A stretch of 13,504 bases of DNA from Candidatus Brocadiia bacterium (GCA_016782825.1 JADHXT010000055.1:1-13504), one strand, 5' to 3'; positions 1 through 8,461 are shown, counted from the stretch's first letter. Program-made: numbers and translations. Notes: generated by a model not told the origin, from the sequence alone.

Positions 1-300
1 GCCCCAACTCCAGAGCCGTTTGTGGAGCTCGGCGAAACTCGGGTCCCGAGTGGGCCCGTCGCTCACGAAAACAAGCGCCTGTGCCGCTGGCGGTCGGCCA
101 TCGCGTCCGGCCTCGAAGAACACGGCGGTAGCGCCGTAGTCTTCGGCCTTCTCCATCACCGCCACTTCCTCAGGAGGCCGAGTGTTCTTGCGGTAACCCT
201 CCACCGGCACGAGGCCACCCACAGGGGCCCTGTTGGCCTCCTTGCGTAGGCCCATCAGCCATTCTACCGTGTTGCTCATCAGCAAGATCAGCTTCATCAT
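1..300 (-). CDS. Partial hypothetical protein (N-terminus), possible DNA methyltransferase/defence-type
   Basis: An open frame runs on the minus strand from position 300 off the left edge with no stop, giving about 100 residues that begin MMKLILLMSNTVEW and end in a segment reading FAELHKRLWSWG. ATG codons lie at 300 and 297 and a GTG at 303; the frame also reaches an ATG at 351. I prefer the 297-303 group because a TTGACA promoter-like element at 371-366 would place transcription start near 335. There is no convincing Shine-Dalgarno sequence. No signal peptide is evident. The segment with YGATAVFFEAG, a hydrophobic ALVFVSD strand and then LHKRLWSWG loosely recalls N-terminal regions of N-6 adenine DNA methyltransferases found in restriction and BREX-like loci; this is recollection of a pattern, not a homology result. 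Base composition is lower in GC near its start than in neighbouring genes. The reading frame is well supported, the function is not. Confidence 0.65.
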   Translation of the reverse strand, partial: MMKLILLMSNTVEWLMGLRKEANRAPVGGLVPVEGYRKNTRPPEEVAVMEKAEDYGATAVFFEAGRDGRPPAAQALVFVSDGPTRDPSFAELHKRLWSWG

Positions 301-341
301 CACCGCCCCACGATACAGTACTTCCTGCTTTGCATGACTGT

Positions 342-371
342 AGCGTAGCATTGCGCGGCAAAGCGTGTCAA
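342..371 (-). promoter_or_regulatory. Candidate sigma70-like promoter for the left-edge gene
   Basis: On the minus strand a perfect TTGACA lies at 371-366, followed after 18 nt by TACGCT at 347-342. The -10 element is weak (three of six consensus positions). Predicted transcription starts near 335, about 35 nt before the preferred start codon. It lies back to back with the plus-strand promoter at 391-419. Confidence 0.4.
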
Positions 372-390
372 GAGCCGACCTGCGCCGTTC

Positions 391-419
391 TTGATTCCTC
401 GGGGGGCGCGGGGTAGGAT
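391..419 (+). promoter_or_regulatory. Candidate sigma70-like promoter for the propeller-sialidase cluster
   Basis: TTGATT at 391-396 and TAGGAT at 414-419 are separated by exactly 17 nt, each matching four of six consensus bases. Transcription would start near 427, leaving a leader of about 40 nt before the TTG start at 468. Confidence 0.4.
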
Positions 420-467
420 TTGGGGGCCGAACGCTGTCCGGTCCCCCTCTGACGCAGGAGATTCCAC

Positions 468-1775
468 TTGCCCAAACGTGCACGACGCGAGACTGGCTCC
501 TTCGGACGCGCCGCCTGCCTGGTGGCCGCGGCGCTGCTGTTCGGCCAGGCGCCGCTGCGCGCCGCCGAGACGCCTGTCGGAAAGCTCGTGGCCTCGAAGG
601 CGCCCGGCTGGCCGCAATGGCGCGGGCCGCTGCGCAACGGCATCTCCGACGAGACGGGCCTCCTTCAGTCGTGGCCCGAGGGCGGGCCGAAGGTGCTCTG
701 GACCGTGGACGGCCTCGGGCGAGGCTACTCGTCTCCCATTGTGACCGGCGACGTGCTCACCATCACGGGCGACGTGGGGAACGAGCTGCGCATCTTCGCC
801 TTCGGCCTCGAGGGCAAGCCCAAGTGGCAGGCGGCGAACGGCGGGGCGTGGAAGCGCTCGTGGCCGGGCTGCCGTTCGAGCTGCACGTACGACGCCGGCC
901 GCCTGTTCGTGATGAACGCGCTCGGCCGCGTGGCGTGCCTGGACCCCGCGACGGGCAAGGAGATCTGGGCGACGAACATCCTCGAGCGCTTCGGCGGCAA
1001 GTTCGGCACGTGGGGCCTGGCCGAGGGCCTTCTCGTGGATGGCCGCCGCGTGATCGTCACGCCAGTGGGCTCCAAGGCGCTGATGGCCGCCCTCGACCGG
1101 GACACTGGCGCCACGCTGTGGGCCACCGAGCCCATCGCCGGCGACGCGCCAGGCTACGCCTCGCCCATCCTCTTCGAGATGGCGGGCCGGCGGCAGATCG
1201 TGTCGTACTCATCCCGCTACGCCTTCGGCGTGGACGCCGCCAGCGGCAAGCTGCTGTGGAAGGCGCGGTGGGCCACGGGCAGCGGGCTCATCGGCCCCAT
1301 GCCCGTGCTCGATGGCGACGGCATCCTGGCGAGCGGCTCGACCAAGGACGGCGGCGTGCTGATGCGCCTCCGCCTGCGGCCCACGACGGGCGGCGTGGCG
1401 GCCGAGCGGGTGTGGACCGCGCCGCTGGACGACCTGCACGGCACGTCGGTGCTCCTCGACGGCCGCCTCTACGGCTCGGGGCACGAGACGCACAAGGCTT
1501 GGGCCTGCGTGGACTCCCAGACGGGCAAGATCCTCTACGCGGCCAGCCACATGGTGAAGGGTTCGGTGGTATATGCCGACCGACGGCTCTACTGCCTGAG
1601 TGAGGATGGCGTGATGCGGCTGGTCGAGCCCACCGCCACCGCCCTCGAGACCCGCGGCGAGTTCCGGCTGGTGAAGACGCACAAGCGCGACGTGTGGTCC
1701 CACCCCGTCGTGTGCGGCGGCCGCCTCTACCTGCGCTATCACGACAAGCTGTGGTGCTACGACATCCGGAGGTAG
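468..1775 (+). CDS. Secreted PQQ-like beta-propeller repeat protein
   Basis: 435 residues. The start is a TTG at 468, preceded by GCAGGAG at 454-460 with 7-nt spacing. Residues 1-33 form a signal peptide: a basic N-region (KRARR), a hydrophobic core AACLVAAALLF and a likely cut after LRAA, so the protein acts outside the cytoplasm. A WPQWRGP motif at 48-54 opens the mature domain, as is common in planctomycete PQQ-like proteins. Blade-closing repeats of the form D-x-x-T/S-G-x-x-x-W/Y occur near residues 157-169, 208-221, 254-267 and 347-359, which fits a beta-propeller of the PQQ-like (BamB/quinoprotein-like) fold. No quinoprotein dehydrogenase catalytic features were recognised, so it is probably a structural or binding protein rather than a PQQ enzyme. 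It lies 46 nt upstream of the sialidase-like gene in the same direction. It is a paralogue of the gene at 4915-6216. Family assignment is firm; the ligand is unknown. Confidence 0.9.
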   Translation: MPKRARRETGSFGRAACLVAAALLFGQAPLRAAETPVGKLVASKAPGWPQWRGPLRNGISDETGLLQSWPEGGPKVLWTVDGLGRGYSSPIVTGDVLTITGDVGNELRIFAFGLEGKPKWQAANGGAWKRSWPGCRSSCTYDAGRLFVMNALGRVACLDPATGKEIWATNILERFGGKFGTWGLAEGLLVDGRRVIVTPVGSKALMAALDRDTGATLWATEPIAGDAPGYASPILFEMAGRRQIVSYSSRYAFGVDAASGKLLWKARWATGSGLIGPMPVLDGDGILASGSTKDGGVLMRLRLRPTTGGVAAERVWTAPLDDLHGTSVLLDGRLYGSGHETHKAWACVDSQTGKILYAASHMVKGSVVYADRRLYCLSEDGVMRLVEPTATALETRGEFRLVKTHKRDVWSHPVVCGGRLYLRYHDKLWCYDIRR

Positions 1776-1821
1776 GCCGCCAGGCGGTGCACCCCCTCAG
1801 AAGCGTCGGAGAGATGAAGCC

Positions 1822-3078
1822 ATGAGTCACACGCGGTTGCTCGTTCTCGCCCTGCTGTCGCTCGCGTGCCGTGGTGTGCTGGCGGCAGGCCCCGCAGCCC
1901 GCCCTGCGGCCATGACGCCCGAGGAGGCGCGTGCTATGAGGATCGACAAGATGGAGAAGATCGCCGACCTGGCGCTCGTGCCGCCCAAGCTCAACACCAG
2001 TCCCCTTCCCCAGTACGACTACGACCAGCTCGACTACGGGATGACCATCGGCATGGAGCGCACGCCGAAGGGTCGCCTCTGGGCCTGCTGGGTGGCCGGC
2101 GGCGACAGCCCGAAGGCCTTCTTCGTCCTCGCCACCAGCGATGACGACGGCGAGACGTGGTCGAAGCCGTGCCTCGTCGTCGACTCGCACTCGAAGAAGC
2201 TGCCGCGGGACCGCAGCATCCTGGTGGGGAACCTGTGGACCGACCCGCTGGGCCGGCTGTGGCTCTTCTTCGACCAGTCCATGGACATGTTCGACGGCCG
2301 CGCCGGCGTGTGGGCCGCGCGGTGCGACAACCCCGACGCGGCGAAGCCGGCGTGGCCGGCGCCGCAGCGCCTCTGGCACGGCGTGATGCTCAACAAGCCC
2401 ACCGTGCTCTCCACCGGCGAGTGGCTGCTGCCCATCTCGCTCGACCAACGCGGCGGCTTCGGCCCCTTCAAGGGCACCTTCGCCGAGCTGGACCCGCTCC
2501 GCGGCGCCAACGTCTTCGCCTCGACCGACCAGGGCGCCACGTGGCAGCGCCGCGGCTGCGTGACCTTCCCGAAGCCAGACTGGCACGAGCACATGATCGT
2601 CGAGCGCAAGGACGGCACGCTCTGGATGCTGGCCCGCACCGCCAAGGGCGTGATGCAGAGCACCTCGACGGATCGCGGCAAGACGTGGGCAGCCCCCTCG
2701 GCGCCGAAGGGCATCGTCCATCCCGTGGCGCGGTTTCACGTGCGGCGGCTGGCCTCGGGCCGGCTCCTCATGGTCAAGCACGGCGACACGATGGACACAC
2801 ACAAGGGCCGCAGCAAGCTCAAGGCGTTTCTCTCGGAGGACGACGGGCGGACGTGGACAGGCGGGCTCATGCTCGACGAGCGCGGCGGCGTCTCCTACCC
2901 CGACGGCTTCCAGGCGCCGGGCGGCACGATCTACATCTCGTACGACCGCAACCGTGCCACCGACGGCGAGATTCTCCTCGCGCGCTTCACCGAGGCCGAT
3001 GTGCTTCAGGGCCGGCTCGCCGGCCCCAGGTCGCGGCTTCGCATGCTCATCAGCCGCCCGCTGAAGAACCGCAAGTAG
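1822..3078 (+). CDS. Secreted sialidase-like (BNR/Asp-box) protein
   Basis: 418 residues. The ATG at 1822 has GGAGAG at 1808-1813, 8 nt away. Residues 1-21 look like a signal peptide (MSHTRLLVLALLSLACRGVL then AAG); a cysteine at 16 sits before the likely cut, without a clean lipobox. Four Asp boxes (S-x-D-x-G-x-T-W) are visible at residues 106-113, 234-241, 282-289 and 338-345, the hallmark of the six-bladed sialidase fold. The C-terminal segment around 369-391, YISYDRNRATDGE followed by ILLARF, matches the conserved end of the BNR_2 sialidase family. Enzymes of this fold cleave terminal sialic acids, but in this phylum many relatives have no proven substrate and I did not verify the full arginine triad. 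It follows the propeller gene at 468 and ends 14 nt from the convergent msrBA gene, with no obvious terminator between them. Fold call is firm; sialidase activity is an inference. Confidence 0.88.
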   Translation: MSHTRLLVLALLSLACRGVLAAGPAARPAAMTPEEARAMRIDKMEKIADLALVPPKLNTSPLPQYDYDQLDYGMTIGMERTPKGRLWACWVAGGDSPKAFFVLATSDDDGETWSKPCLVVDSHSKKLPRDRSILVGNLWTDPLGRLWLFFDQSMDMFDGRAGVWAARCDNPDAAKPAWPAPQRLWHGVMLNKPTVLSTGEWLLPISLDQRGGFGPFKGTFAELDPLRGANVFASTDQGATWQRRGCVTFPKPDWHEHMIVERKDGTLWMLARTAKGVMQSTSTDRGKTWAAPSAPKGIVHPVARFHVRRLASGRLLMVKHGDTMDTHKGRSKLKAFLSEDDGRTWTGGLMLDERGGVSYPDGFQAPGGTIYISYDRNRATDGEILLARFTEADVLQGRLAGPRSRLRMLISRPLKNRK

Positions 3079-3092
3079 GCGCGCAGGCCGCC

Positions 3093-4061
3093 TCAGAAGC
3101 GCTTGGTGTAGGCGTGGCAGTAGGGCTGCTTGCCCGTCTTCTGGTAGTAGTCCTGGTGGGTGTCTTCGGCGGGCCAGAACTTGCCGGCAGGCACCACCTG
3201 GGTAGCGACGGCGTGGCCCTTGGCCTCGAGCAGGCCGATGAGCTTCTCGGCGCTCTGCTTCTGCTCCATGTCCACGTAGAAGATGGCGGAGCGATACTGG
3301 TCGCCCACGTCGGGACCCTGGCGATTGACCTGGGTGGGGTCGTGGGTCTCGAAGAAGAGCTTGGCGAGTGCCTCGTAGGTGGTCTTGGCCGGGTCGTAGA
3401 TCACCTCGACGGCTTCGGCGTGGCCTGTGCCCTTGGTGCACACCTCGCGGTAGGTGGGGCTGGCGGCGTGCCCGCCGGTGTAGCCCACCGTGGTGGAGAG
3501 CACGCCGGGCGCCTTCTTGAGCATGTGCTCGGTGCCCCAGAAGCAGCCGGAGGCGAAGACGGCGCGCCGAGTCTTGCCCTCCGTCTTGGCGGGGACGAAC
3601 CGGAGGGAGACCGAGTTGACGCAGTGGCGTGTGTTCTTGGGCGTGAAGCCCTCGCCCTGGAACACGTGGCCCAGGTGGCCGCTGCACCGGGCGCAGACGA
3701 TCTCGACGCGCCGGCCGTCCGGGTCGGGCCGCCGCTCGACGGCCCCCTTGATCTCGTCGTCGAAGCTCGGCCAGCCGCAGTGCGAGCGGAACTTGGTGGT
3801 CGACTCGTAGAGCGGCGCGTTGCATCGCTTGCACAGATACGCTCCCGCCTCGAAGTGCTTGTCGTACTCGCCCGAGGAGGGAGGCTCGGTGCCACGGCGG
3901 ACGATCACGTCTTCCTCGGCGCGGGTCAGCTTGTTGAACGGCATCTTCTTCTCCTCGGACGGGCCCCCGGGAGCGCCGGCCGACCGCACGGTCGGGGTCA
4001 GGGCGACGACCGCCAGTATAGCGGCGGCGGCAGCAAGGACAAGGGGAGGGGTGAGCTTCAT
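3093..4061 (-). CDS. msrBA: Exported bifunctional methionine sulfoxide reductase, MsrB-MsrA fusion
   Basis: 322 residues read from ATG at 4061; AAAGGAG lies 8 nt upstream. The frame stays open for some 850 nt further upstream, but the signal peptide and ribosome site fix this start. Residues 1-28 are a signal peptide (MKLTPP then a hydrophobic run ending TVRSA). The MsrB domain (about 41-155) has zinc ligands C77, C80, C123 and C126, a probable resolving C95 in HCGWPSF, and the catalytic C147 in RHCVNSVSLRF. The MsrA domain (about 166-322) carries the catalytic C173 in GCFWG, YTGG, and a C-terminal C315 that may recycle it. Together they reduce the R and S forms of methionine sulfoxide, here in exported proteins. 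The order MsrB then MsrA is the reverse of the better-known MsrA-MsrB fusions. The electron donor for an exported enzyme is not encoded in the window. Confidence 0.95.
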   Translation of the reverse strand: MKLTPPLVLAAAAAILAVVALTPTVRSAGAPGGPSEEKKMPFNKLTRAEEDVIVRRGTEPPSSGEYDKHFEAGAYLCKRCNAPLYESTTKFRSHCGWPSFDDEIKGAVERRPDPDGRRVEIVCARCSGHLGHVFQGEGFTPKNTRHCVNSVSLRFVPAKTEGKTRRAVFASGCFWGTEHMLKKAPGVLSTTVGYTGGHAASPTYREVCTKGTGHAEAVEVIYDPAKTTYEALAKLFFETHDPTQVNRQGPDVGDQYRSAIFYVDMEQKQSAEKLIGLLEAKGHAVATQVVPAGKFWPAEDTHQDYYQKTGKQPYCHAYTKRF

Positions 4062-4131
4062 CAGTGGGGCTCCTTTCCGTCGCTCCGTCCGGCACTCGCC
4101 GTGGCAAGGGGGAGCGGAAGCGTCTCCTCCC

Positions 4132-4137
4132 ATTATA
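4132..4137 (-). promoter_or_regulatory. Candidate -10 element for msrBA
   Basis: A perfect TATAAT reads on the minus strand at 4137-4132, about 70 nt upstream of the msrBA start codon. The position 17 nt further upstream is GC-rich (GGCCCG) and does not resemble a -35 box, so activation by a regulator or an alternative sigma factor is possible. Confidence 0.4.
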
Positions 4138-4231
4138 CACCCCCGGCGGCGCGCCGGGCCGACAAGCCCGTGTGGCTCACGGAGCTGACGAGGCCCGACC
4201 AGCCACCCTCGATGGAACGCCGTCCGTGCCT

Positions 4232-4241
4232 GTGCTATGAT
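4232..4241 (+). promoter_or_regulatory. Candidate extended -10 promoter for the DUF1080 operon
   Basis: TG followed by one base and TATGAT (4236-4241) resembles an extended -10 element. The -35 region is poor. Transcription would begin near 4248, about 48 nt before the ATG at 4296. Confidence 0.35.
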
Positions 4242-4295
4242 GTCGGCCACAAGTTCAGGCCGTCCTCTCCACCCTGTCCAGGAGGTTACGCCGCG

Positions 4296-4886
4296 ATGAC
4301 ACACCGCCGTCTGCGTTGCACCGCCGCCGTCGTCGTTCTGCTCTGCGCCGCCGTTGGAGGCCAGGCCCTGGCCGCCGACGACGGCTGGGCCGACCTGTTC
4401 AACGGCAAGGATCTGAGCCACTGGGACGTGCTGAAGTGCGAGGCCGAGATTCAGGACGGCGCGCTGCTGCTCAAGGCCGGCAACGGCCTGGTGCAGACCA
4501 AGCAGCAGTATGCCAACTTCGTGCTCGACTTCGAGTGGAAGGCGCTCAAGCCCGACAAGTGGGACTCCGGCGTCTACTTCCGCTACACCAGTGTGCCGAA
4601 GGGCCGCCCCTGGCCGGGCCGCTACCAGACCAACATCCGCCAGGGGATGGAAGGCAACGTGGGCAGCCTGAAGGGCGCCCGCAGCAAGGGCCTCACCAAG
4701 GCCGGCGAGTGGAACCGCTTCGTCCTCACCGTGGACGGCACGAAGGCGGCGCTGGAGATCAACGGCAAGCCGGCGTGGAAGGCCGACGGCCTGAAGGTGC
4801 CCAAGGGCTTCATCTCGCTCCAGGCCGAGGTGCCGCAGGGCGGCCAGTTCCTCTTCCGCAACGTGCGGATCAAAGTGCTGCCGTAG
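4296..4886 (+). CDS. Secreted DUF1080 (3-keto-disaccharide hydrolase family) protein
   Basis: 196 residues. The ATG at 4296 has a perfect AGGAGG at 4280-4285, 10 nt away. The same frame is open far upstream, but the ribosome site and the signal peptide (1-26 or 27, ending GGQALA) set this start. The mature protein is a single DUF1080 domain (PF06439, concanavalin-like lectin/glucanase fold): LFNGKDLSHW at 34-43, a FEWK strand near 79-82, SGVYFRY at 91-97, EWNRF at 138-142, and the terminal FRNVRIK strand near 187-193. Some members hydrolyse 3-keto-glycosides, the products of glycoside 3-oxidation; others may only bind glycans. It is first in a run with a propeller (28-nt gap) and a sulfatase, suggesting a role in sulfated glycan breakdown. 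Catalytic activity is not shown by the sequence. Confidence 0.92.
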   Translation: MTHRRLRCTAAVVVLLCAAVGGQALAADDGWADLFNGKDLSHWDVLKCEAEIQDGALLLKAGNGLVQTKQQYANFVLDFEWKALKPDKWDSGVYFRYTSVPKGRPWPGRYQTNIRQGMEGNVGSLKGARSKGLTKAGEWNRFVLTVDGTKAALEINGKPAWKADGLKVPKGFISLQAEVPQGGQFLFRNVRIKVLP

Positions 4887-4914
4887 CCCCGCTGCCCGCC
4901 CATCGAGGTCCGCC

Positions 4915-6216
4915 ATGCGCCGCGTGCTGCCAGTCCCCCTCGCCTTTTTCCTGCTGCTCGTCGCCTCGCCGGCCCGTGCCGACTGGCCGGACTACCGTGG
5001 CCCCACCGGCGACGGCCACGCGGCACCCGCCAAAGACGGCAAGCCCCACGGCCTGCCGCTCCGCTGGAGCGAGACCGAAAACGTGAAGTGGAAGACGGCC
5101 ATCCCCCACCGCGGCTGGTCCACGCCCGTGGTGCTCGACGGCCAGGTGTGGCTCACCACGGCCACGACCCAGGGCAACGACTTCTTCGCCATCTGCGTGG
5201 ACGCGGCCACGGGCAAGGTGCTCTTCAACAAGCGGCTCTTCCATTCGGACAGCCCCGAGCCGCTGAGCAACCAGGTGAACTGCTACGCCTCGCCGTCGCC
5301 CGTCATCGAGCCCGGCCGCGCGTACGTGAGCTTCGGCAGCTACGGCACGGCGTGTCTCGACACGGCAACCTTCAAGACGCTCTGGACGCGCACCGACCTC
5401 CAGTGCCGCCACTACCGCGGCCCCGGCTCGTCGCCCATCCTCTTCGGGAACCTGCTTGTCCTCAGCTTCGACGGCGTGGACGTGCAATACACCGTCGCCC
5501 TCGACAAGACCACCGGCCGCACCGTGTGGAACACCCCCCGCTCCACCGAGTGGAAAGACCTCGATGCCAAGGGCCAGCCCTTCCGCGAGGGCGACTTCCG
5601 CAAGGCCTTCGGCACACCCCTCGTCATCCGGACCGACCGCGGGCCCCAGATGATCAGCCTCGGCTCCAAGGCCACCTTCGCCTACGACCCCCGCACCGGC
5701 AAGGAGATCTGGAACACCCACCACGCGGCCCACACCAGCGTGGTGCGGGCCGTCTTTGGCGAGGGCCTCGCCTACACCACCACCGGCCACGGCCGCACCG
5801 AGCTGTGGGCCATCCGTGTGGACGGCCAGGGCGACGTGACCGACACCCACGTGGCGTGGAGGATGCGCAAGGACGTGCCCACCACGCCCTCGCCGCTGTT
5901 GGTGGACGGCCTGCTCTACGTCGTCAGCAACCAGGGCGCCCTCACGTGCCTCGACGCCGCCACGGGGAAGACCGTGTGGCGGGAGCGCCTCGGCGGCAGC
6001 TACATCGCCTCGCCCATCTACGCCGACGGACGGCTCTACTTCTTCAGCACCCAGGGCAAGGCCACCGTGCTCCGGCCCGGCCGCACCTTCGACGTGCTCG
6101 CCACCAGCCGCCTCGCCGACGGCTTCATGGCCTCCCCCGCCACCTCGGGCCGCGCCCTGTTCCTCCGCACCAAGACCCACCTCTACCGCATCGAGGCCCC
6201 CGCCGCCGGCAAATGA
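4915..6216 (+). CDS. Secreted PQQ-like beta-propeller repeat protein (second copy)
   Basis: 433 residues. The ATG at 4915 is preceded by GAGG at 4905-4908 (6-nt spacing). Residues 1-22 form a signal peptide with a clear A-R-A cut before DWPDYRGP, the same opening motif as in the protein at 468-1775. Blade repeats of the type D-x-x-T-G-x-x-x-W/F are seen near residues 95, 148, 195, 256 and 345, consistent with a PQQ-like propeller filling the whole mature chain. No dehydrogenase active site was recognised. The gene follows the DUF1080 gene by 28 nt, and its stop overlaps an ATG in the sulfatase frame, so the three are likely cotranscribed. Such proteins are abundant in Planctomycetota and mostly uncharacterised; binding of glycan, cofactor or protein partners are all possible. 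Confidence 0.9.
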   Translation: MRRVLPVPLAFFLLLVASPARADWPDYRGPTGDGHAAPAKDGKPHGLPLRWSETENVKWKTAIPHRGWSTPVVLDGQVWLTTATTQGNDFFAICVDAATGKVLFNKRLFHSDSPEPLSNQVNCYASPSPVIEPGRAYVSFGSYGTACLDTATFKTLWTRTDLQCRHYRGPGSSPILFGNLLVLSFDGVDVQYTVALDKTTGRTVWNTPRSTEWKDLDAKGQPFREGDFRKAFGTPLVIRTDRGPQMISLGSKATFAYDPRTGKEIWNTHHAAHTSVVRAVFGEGLAYTTTGHGRTELWAIRVDGQGDVTDTHVAWRMRKDVPTTPSPLLVDGLLYVVSNQGALTCLDAATGKTVWRERLGGSYIASPIYADGRLYFFSTQGKATVLRPGRTFDVLATSRLADGFMASPATSGRALFLRTKTHLYRIEAPAAGK

Positions 6217-6230
6217 CCGAGGCCGCGCCG

Positions 6231-7610
<1,380 letters not shown>

Positions 7611-7626
7611 CGGGGCGCCGCAGCAC

Positions 7627-7647
7627 CTTTCCTCGATCGAGGGGAAG
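7627..7647. terminator. Short hairpin between convergent genes
   Basis: The perfect palindrome CCTCGATCGAGG at 7631-7642 sits between the sulfatase stop and the HEPN stop. With flanking CTTT and GGAAG it can form an imperfect stem of about eight pairs with a GATC loop. There is no U-tract on either side, so it is at best a weak bidirectional terminator or mRNA-end structure. Confidence 0.3.
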
Positions 7648-7650
7648 CGG

Positions 7651-8040
7651 CTACAGGATCGCTTCAGCCCAGTTCCGGACCCGCTCGACGCAGTTCAGAG
7701 CCCACGCGCGGTCGAACGGTTCTTCCTCTTCGGCGGGCAGATCGTCGTAGCGGAACTCAGTGGCGAAGGGGGTAAGCCGGCGCACATCGTCGAGGTCGTG
7801 AGGGAAGGGGATGCCGCTGTCGCGCAGGACGTCGAGCAGCTCGACCAAGTCGTGGCGCCATCTGAACGCCACGTGGTGAGCCGCCAGCACAGCCTTGAGC
7901 GCCTTCTCCACGGCCTGCTGAGCGTGGAAGCCGATGGCAGCGTCGGGAGCGCCTGGATCGGCGGCTAGCGTGCGAACGACGTACTCGTCCTGCGCCGCTT
8001 TCTGCATCAGGATCGTAGCGTACTCACGCGAGCGGACCAA
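7651..8040 (-). CDS. HEPN domain protein, toxin-like partner of the nucleotidyltransferase
   Basis: 129 residues from a TTG at 8040, with AGGAGGGGAG just upstream. It matches the HEPN family (PF05168) by the helix FHAQQAVEKALKAVL near residues 38-52, the RWRHDLVELLDVL segment near 60-72 and a C-terminal helix VERVRNWAEAIL. HEPN proteins paired with MNT nucleotidyltransferases form type VII toxin-antitoxin systems in which the HEPN toxin is an RNase and the MNT protein nucleotidylates it. The usual R-x4-6-H RNase motif is not visible here: the only close R...H pairs are RWRH and one spaced by seven residues. It may therefore be non-nucleolytic, or use other residues. Its start overlaps the upstream MNT gene by 17 nt, implying coupled translation. 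Family is firm; toxicity is inferred only from the pairing. Confidence 0.88.
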   Translation of the reverse strand: MVRSREYATILMQKAAQDEYVVRTLAADPGAPDAAIGFHAQQAVEKALKAVLAAHHVAFRWRHDLVELLDVLRDSGIPFPHDLDDVRRLTPFATEFRYDDLPAEEEEPFDRAWALNCVERVRNWAEAIL

Positions 8041-8341
8041 AGACTCTCCCCTCCTGCGCGGCCTCGTGGAGGACAGTGCCGGGCGTGTCAGACCAGTGGC
8101 GGTAGGCCCGGTCGCTCACAACCAGGATGTCCACGGGGATTCGCAGGGGCCGAAGTACGTCGCGCAGACGCACGGCCTCCTGGCGTCGCGAGCGAATGCG
8201 GGGCTCGACCACCATGAAGTCCAGGTCGCTGTCCGGGGCGGGGTTGCCTCGCGCGTAGGAGCCGAAGAGGATCACTCTGGAGCCCGGTGCCGCGCGCAGA
8301 AGCATCTGTGCAGCGCGGCGGATCGTTCCCTCGGTAATCAC
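8024..8341 (-). CDS. Minimal nucleotidyltransferase (MNT), antitoxin-like partner of HEPN
   Basis: 105 residues from a GTG at 8341, preceded by GAGGAGA with about 7-nt spacing. It is a minimal NTP transferase of the DNA polymerase beta fold: LFGSYARG at 25-32, the paired catalytic aspartates D39 and D41 in DSDLDF, and the third carboxylate D71 in VDILVV. All three metal-binding acids are retained, so it is probably active. In studied pairs the MNT protein transfers AMP from ATP to the HEPN toxin and inactivates it. It is the first gene of a two-gene operon, overlapping the HEPN gene by 17 nt, and is transcribed away from the zinc-ribbon/TPR gene at 8522. Its own substrate is not shown by the sequence. 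Confidence 0.92.
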   Translation of the reverse strand: MITEGTIRRAAQMLLRAAPGSRVILFGSYARGNPAPDSDLDFMVVEPRIRSRRQEAVRLRDVLRPLRIPVDILVVSDRAYRHWSDTPGTVLHEAAQEGRVFGPLA

Positions 8342-8373
8342 CGGCGTCTCCTCAGCAGTGGCTTCCTCGCCTG

Positions 8374-8402
8374 ATGGTAGCGCGCAACGGACAGGAGATC
8401 AA
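8374..8402 (-). promoter_or_regulatory. Candidate sigma70-like promoter for the MNT-HEPN operon
   Basis: On the minus strand TTGATC (8402-8397) and TACCAT (8379-8374) are separated by exactly 17 nt; each matches four of six consensus bases. Transcription would start near 8367, giving a short leader of about 26 nt that includes the ribosome site. Confidence 0.4.
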
Positions 8403-8433
8403 CCCCCACGCAGGGCGAAGCAGACCATCTCGA

Positions 8434-8461
8434 TTGACTCCCTTCCGACTCCGAGTACGAT
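8434..8461 (+). promoter_or_regulatory. Candidate promoter for the zinc-ribbon/TPR gene
   Basis: TTGACT at 8434-8439 (five of six consensus) and TACGAT at 8456-8461 (four of six) are 16 nt apart. Transcription would start near 8468, about 54 nt before the ATG at 8522. It is divergent from the MNT-HEPN promoter and does not overlap it. Confidence 0.45.

Noticed and set aside
468..1775. PQQ-dependent alcohol or glucose dehydrogenase
   Set aside because: The repeats show a PQQ-like propeller fold, but the chain is short for the family and no catalytic or cofactor-binding signature was recognised.
1288..4140. Very long minus-strand open frame (950 codons) across the propeller, sialidase and msrBA region
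   Set aside because: It is antisense to well-supported genes and its translation is low-complexity Arg/Ala/Gly/Pro, as expected from shadow frames in GC-rich DNA.
2157..4886. Plus-strand open frame of 909 codons ending with the DUF1080 protein
   Set aside because: Only the last 197 codons from 4296, with a signal peptide and AGGAGG, are real; the rest is a shadow of the sialidase gene and antisense to msrBA.
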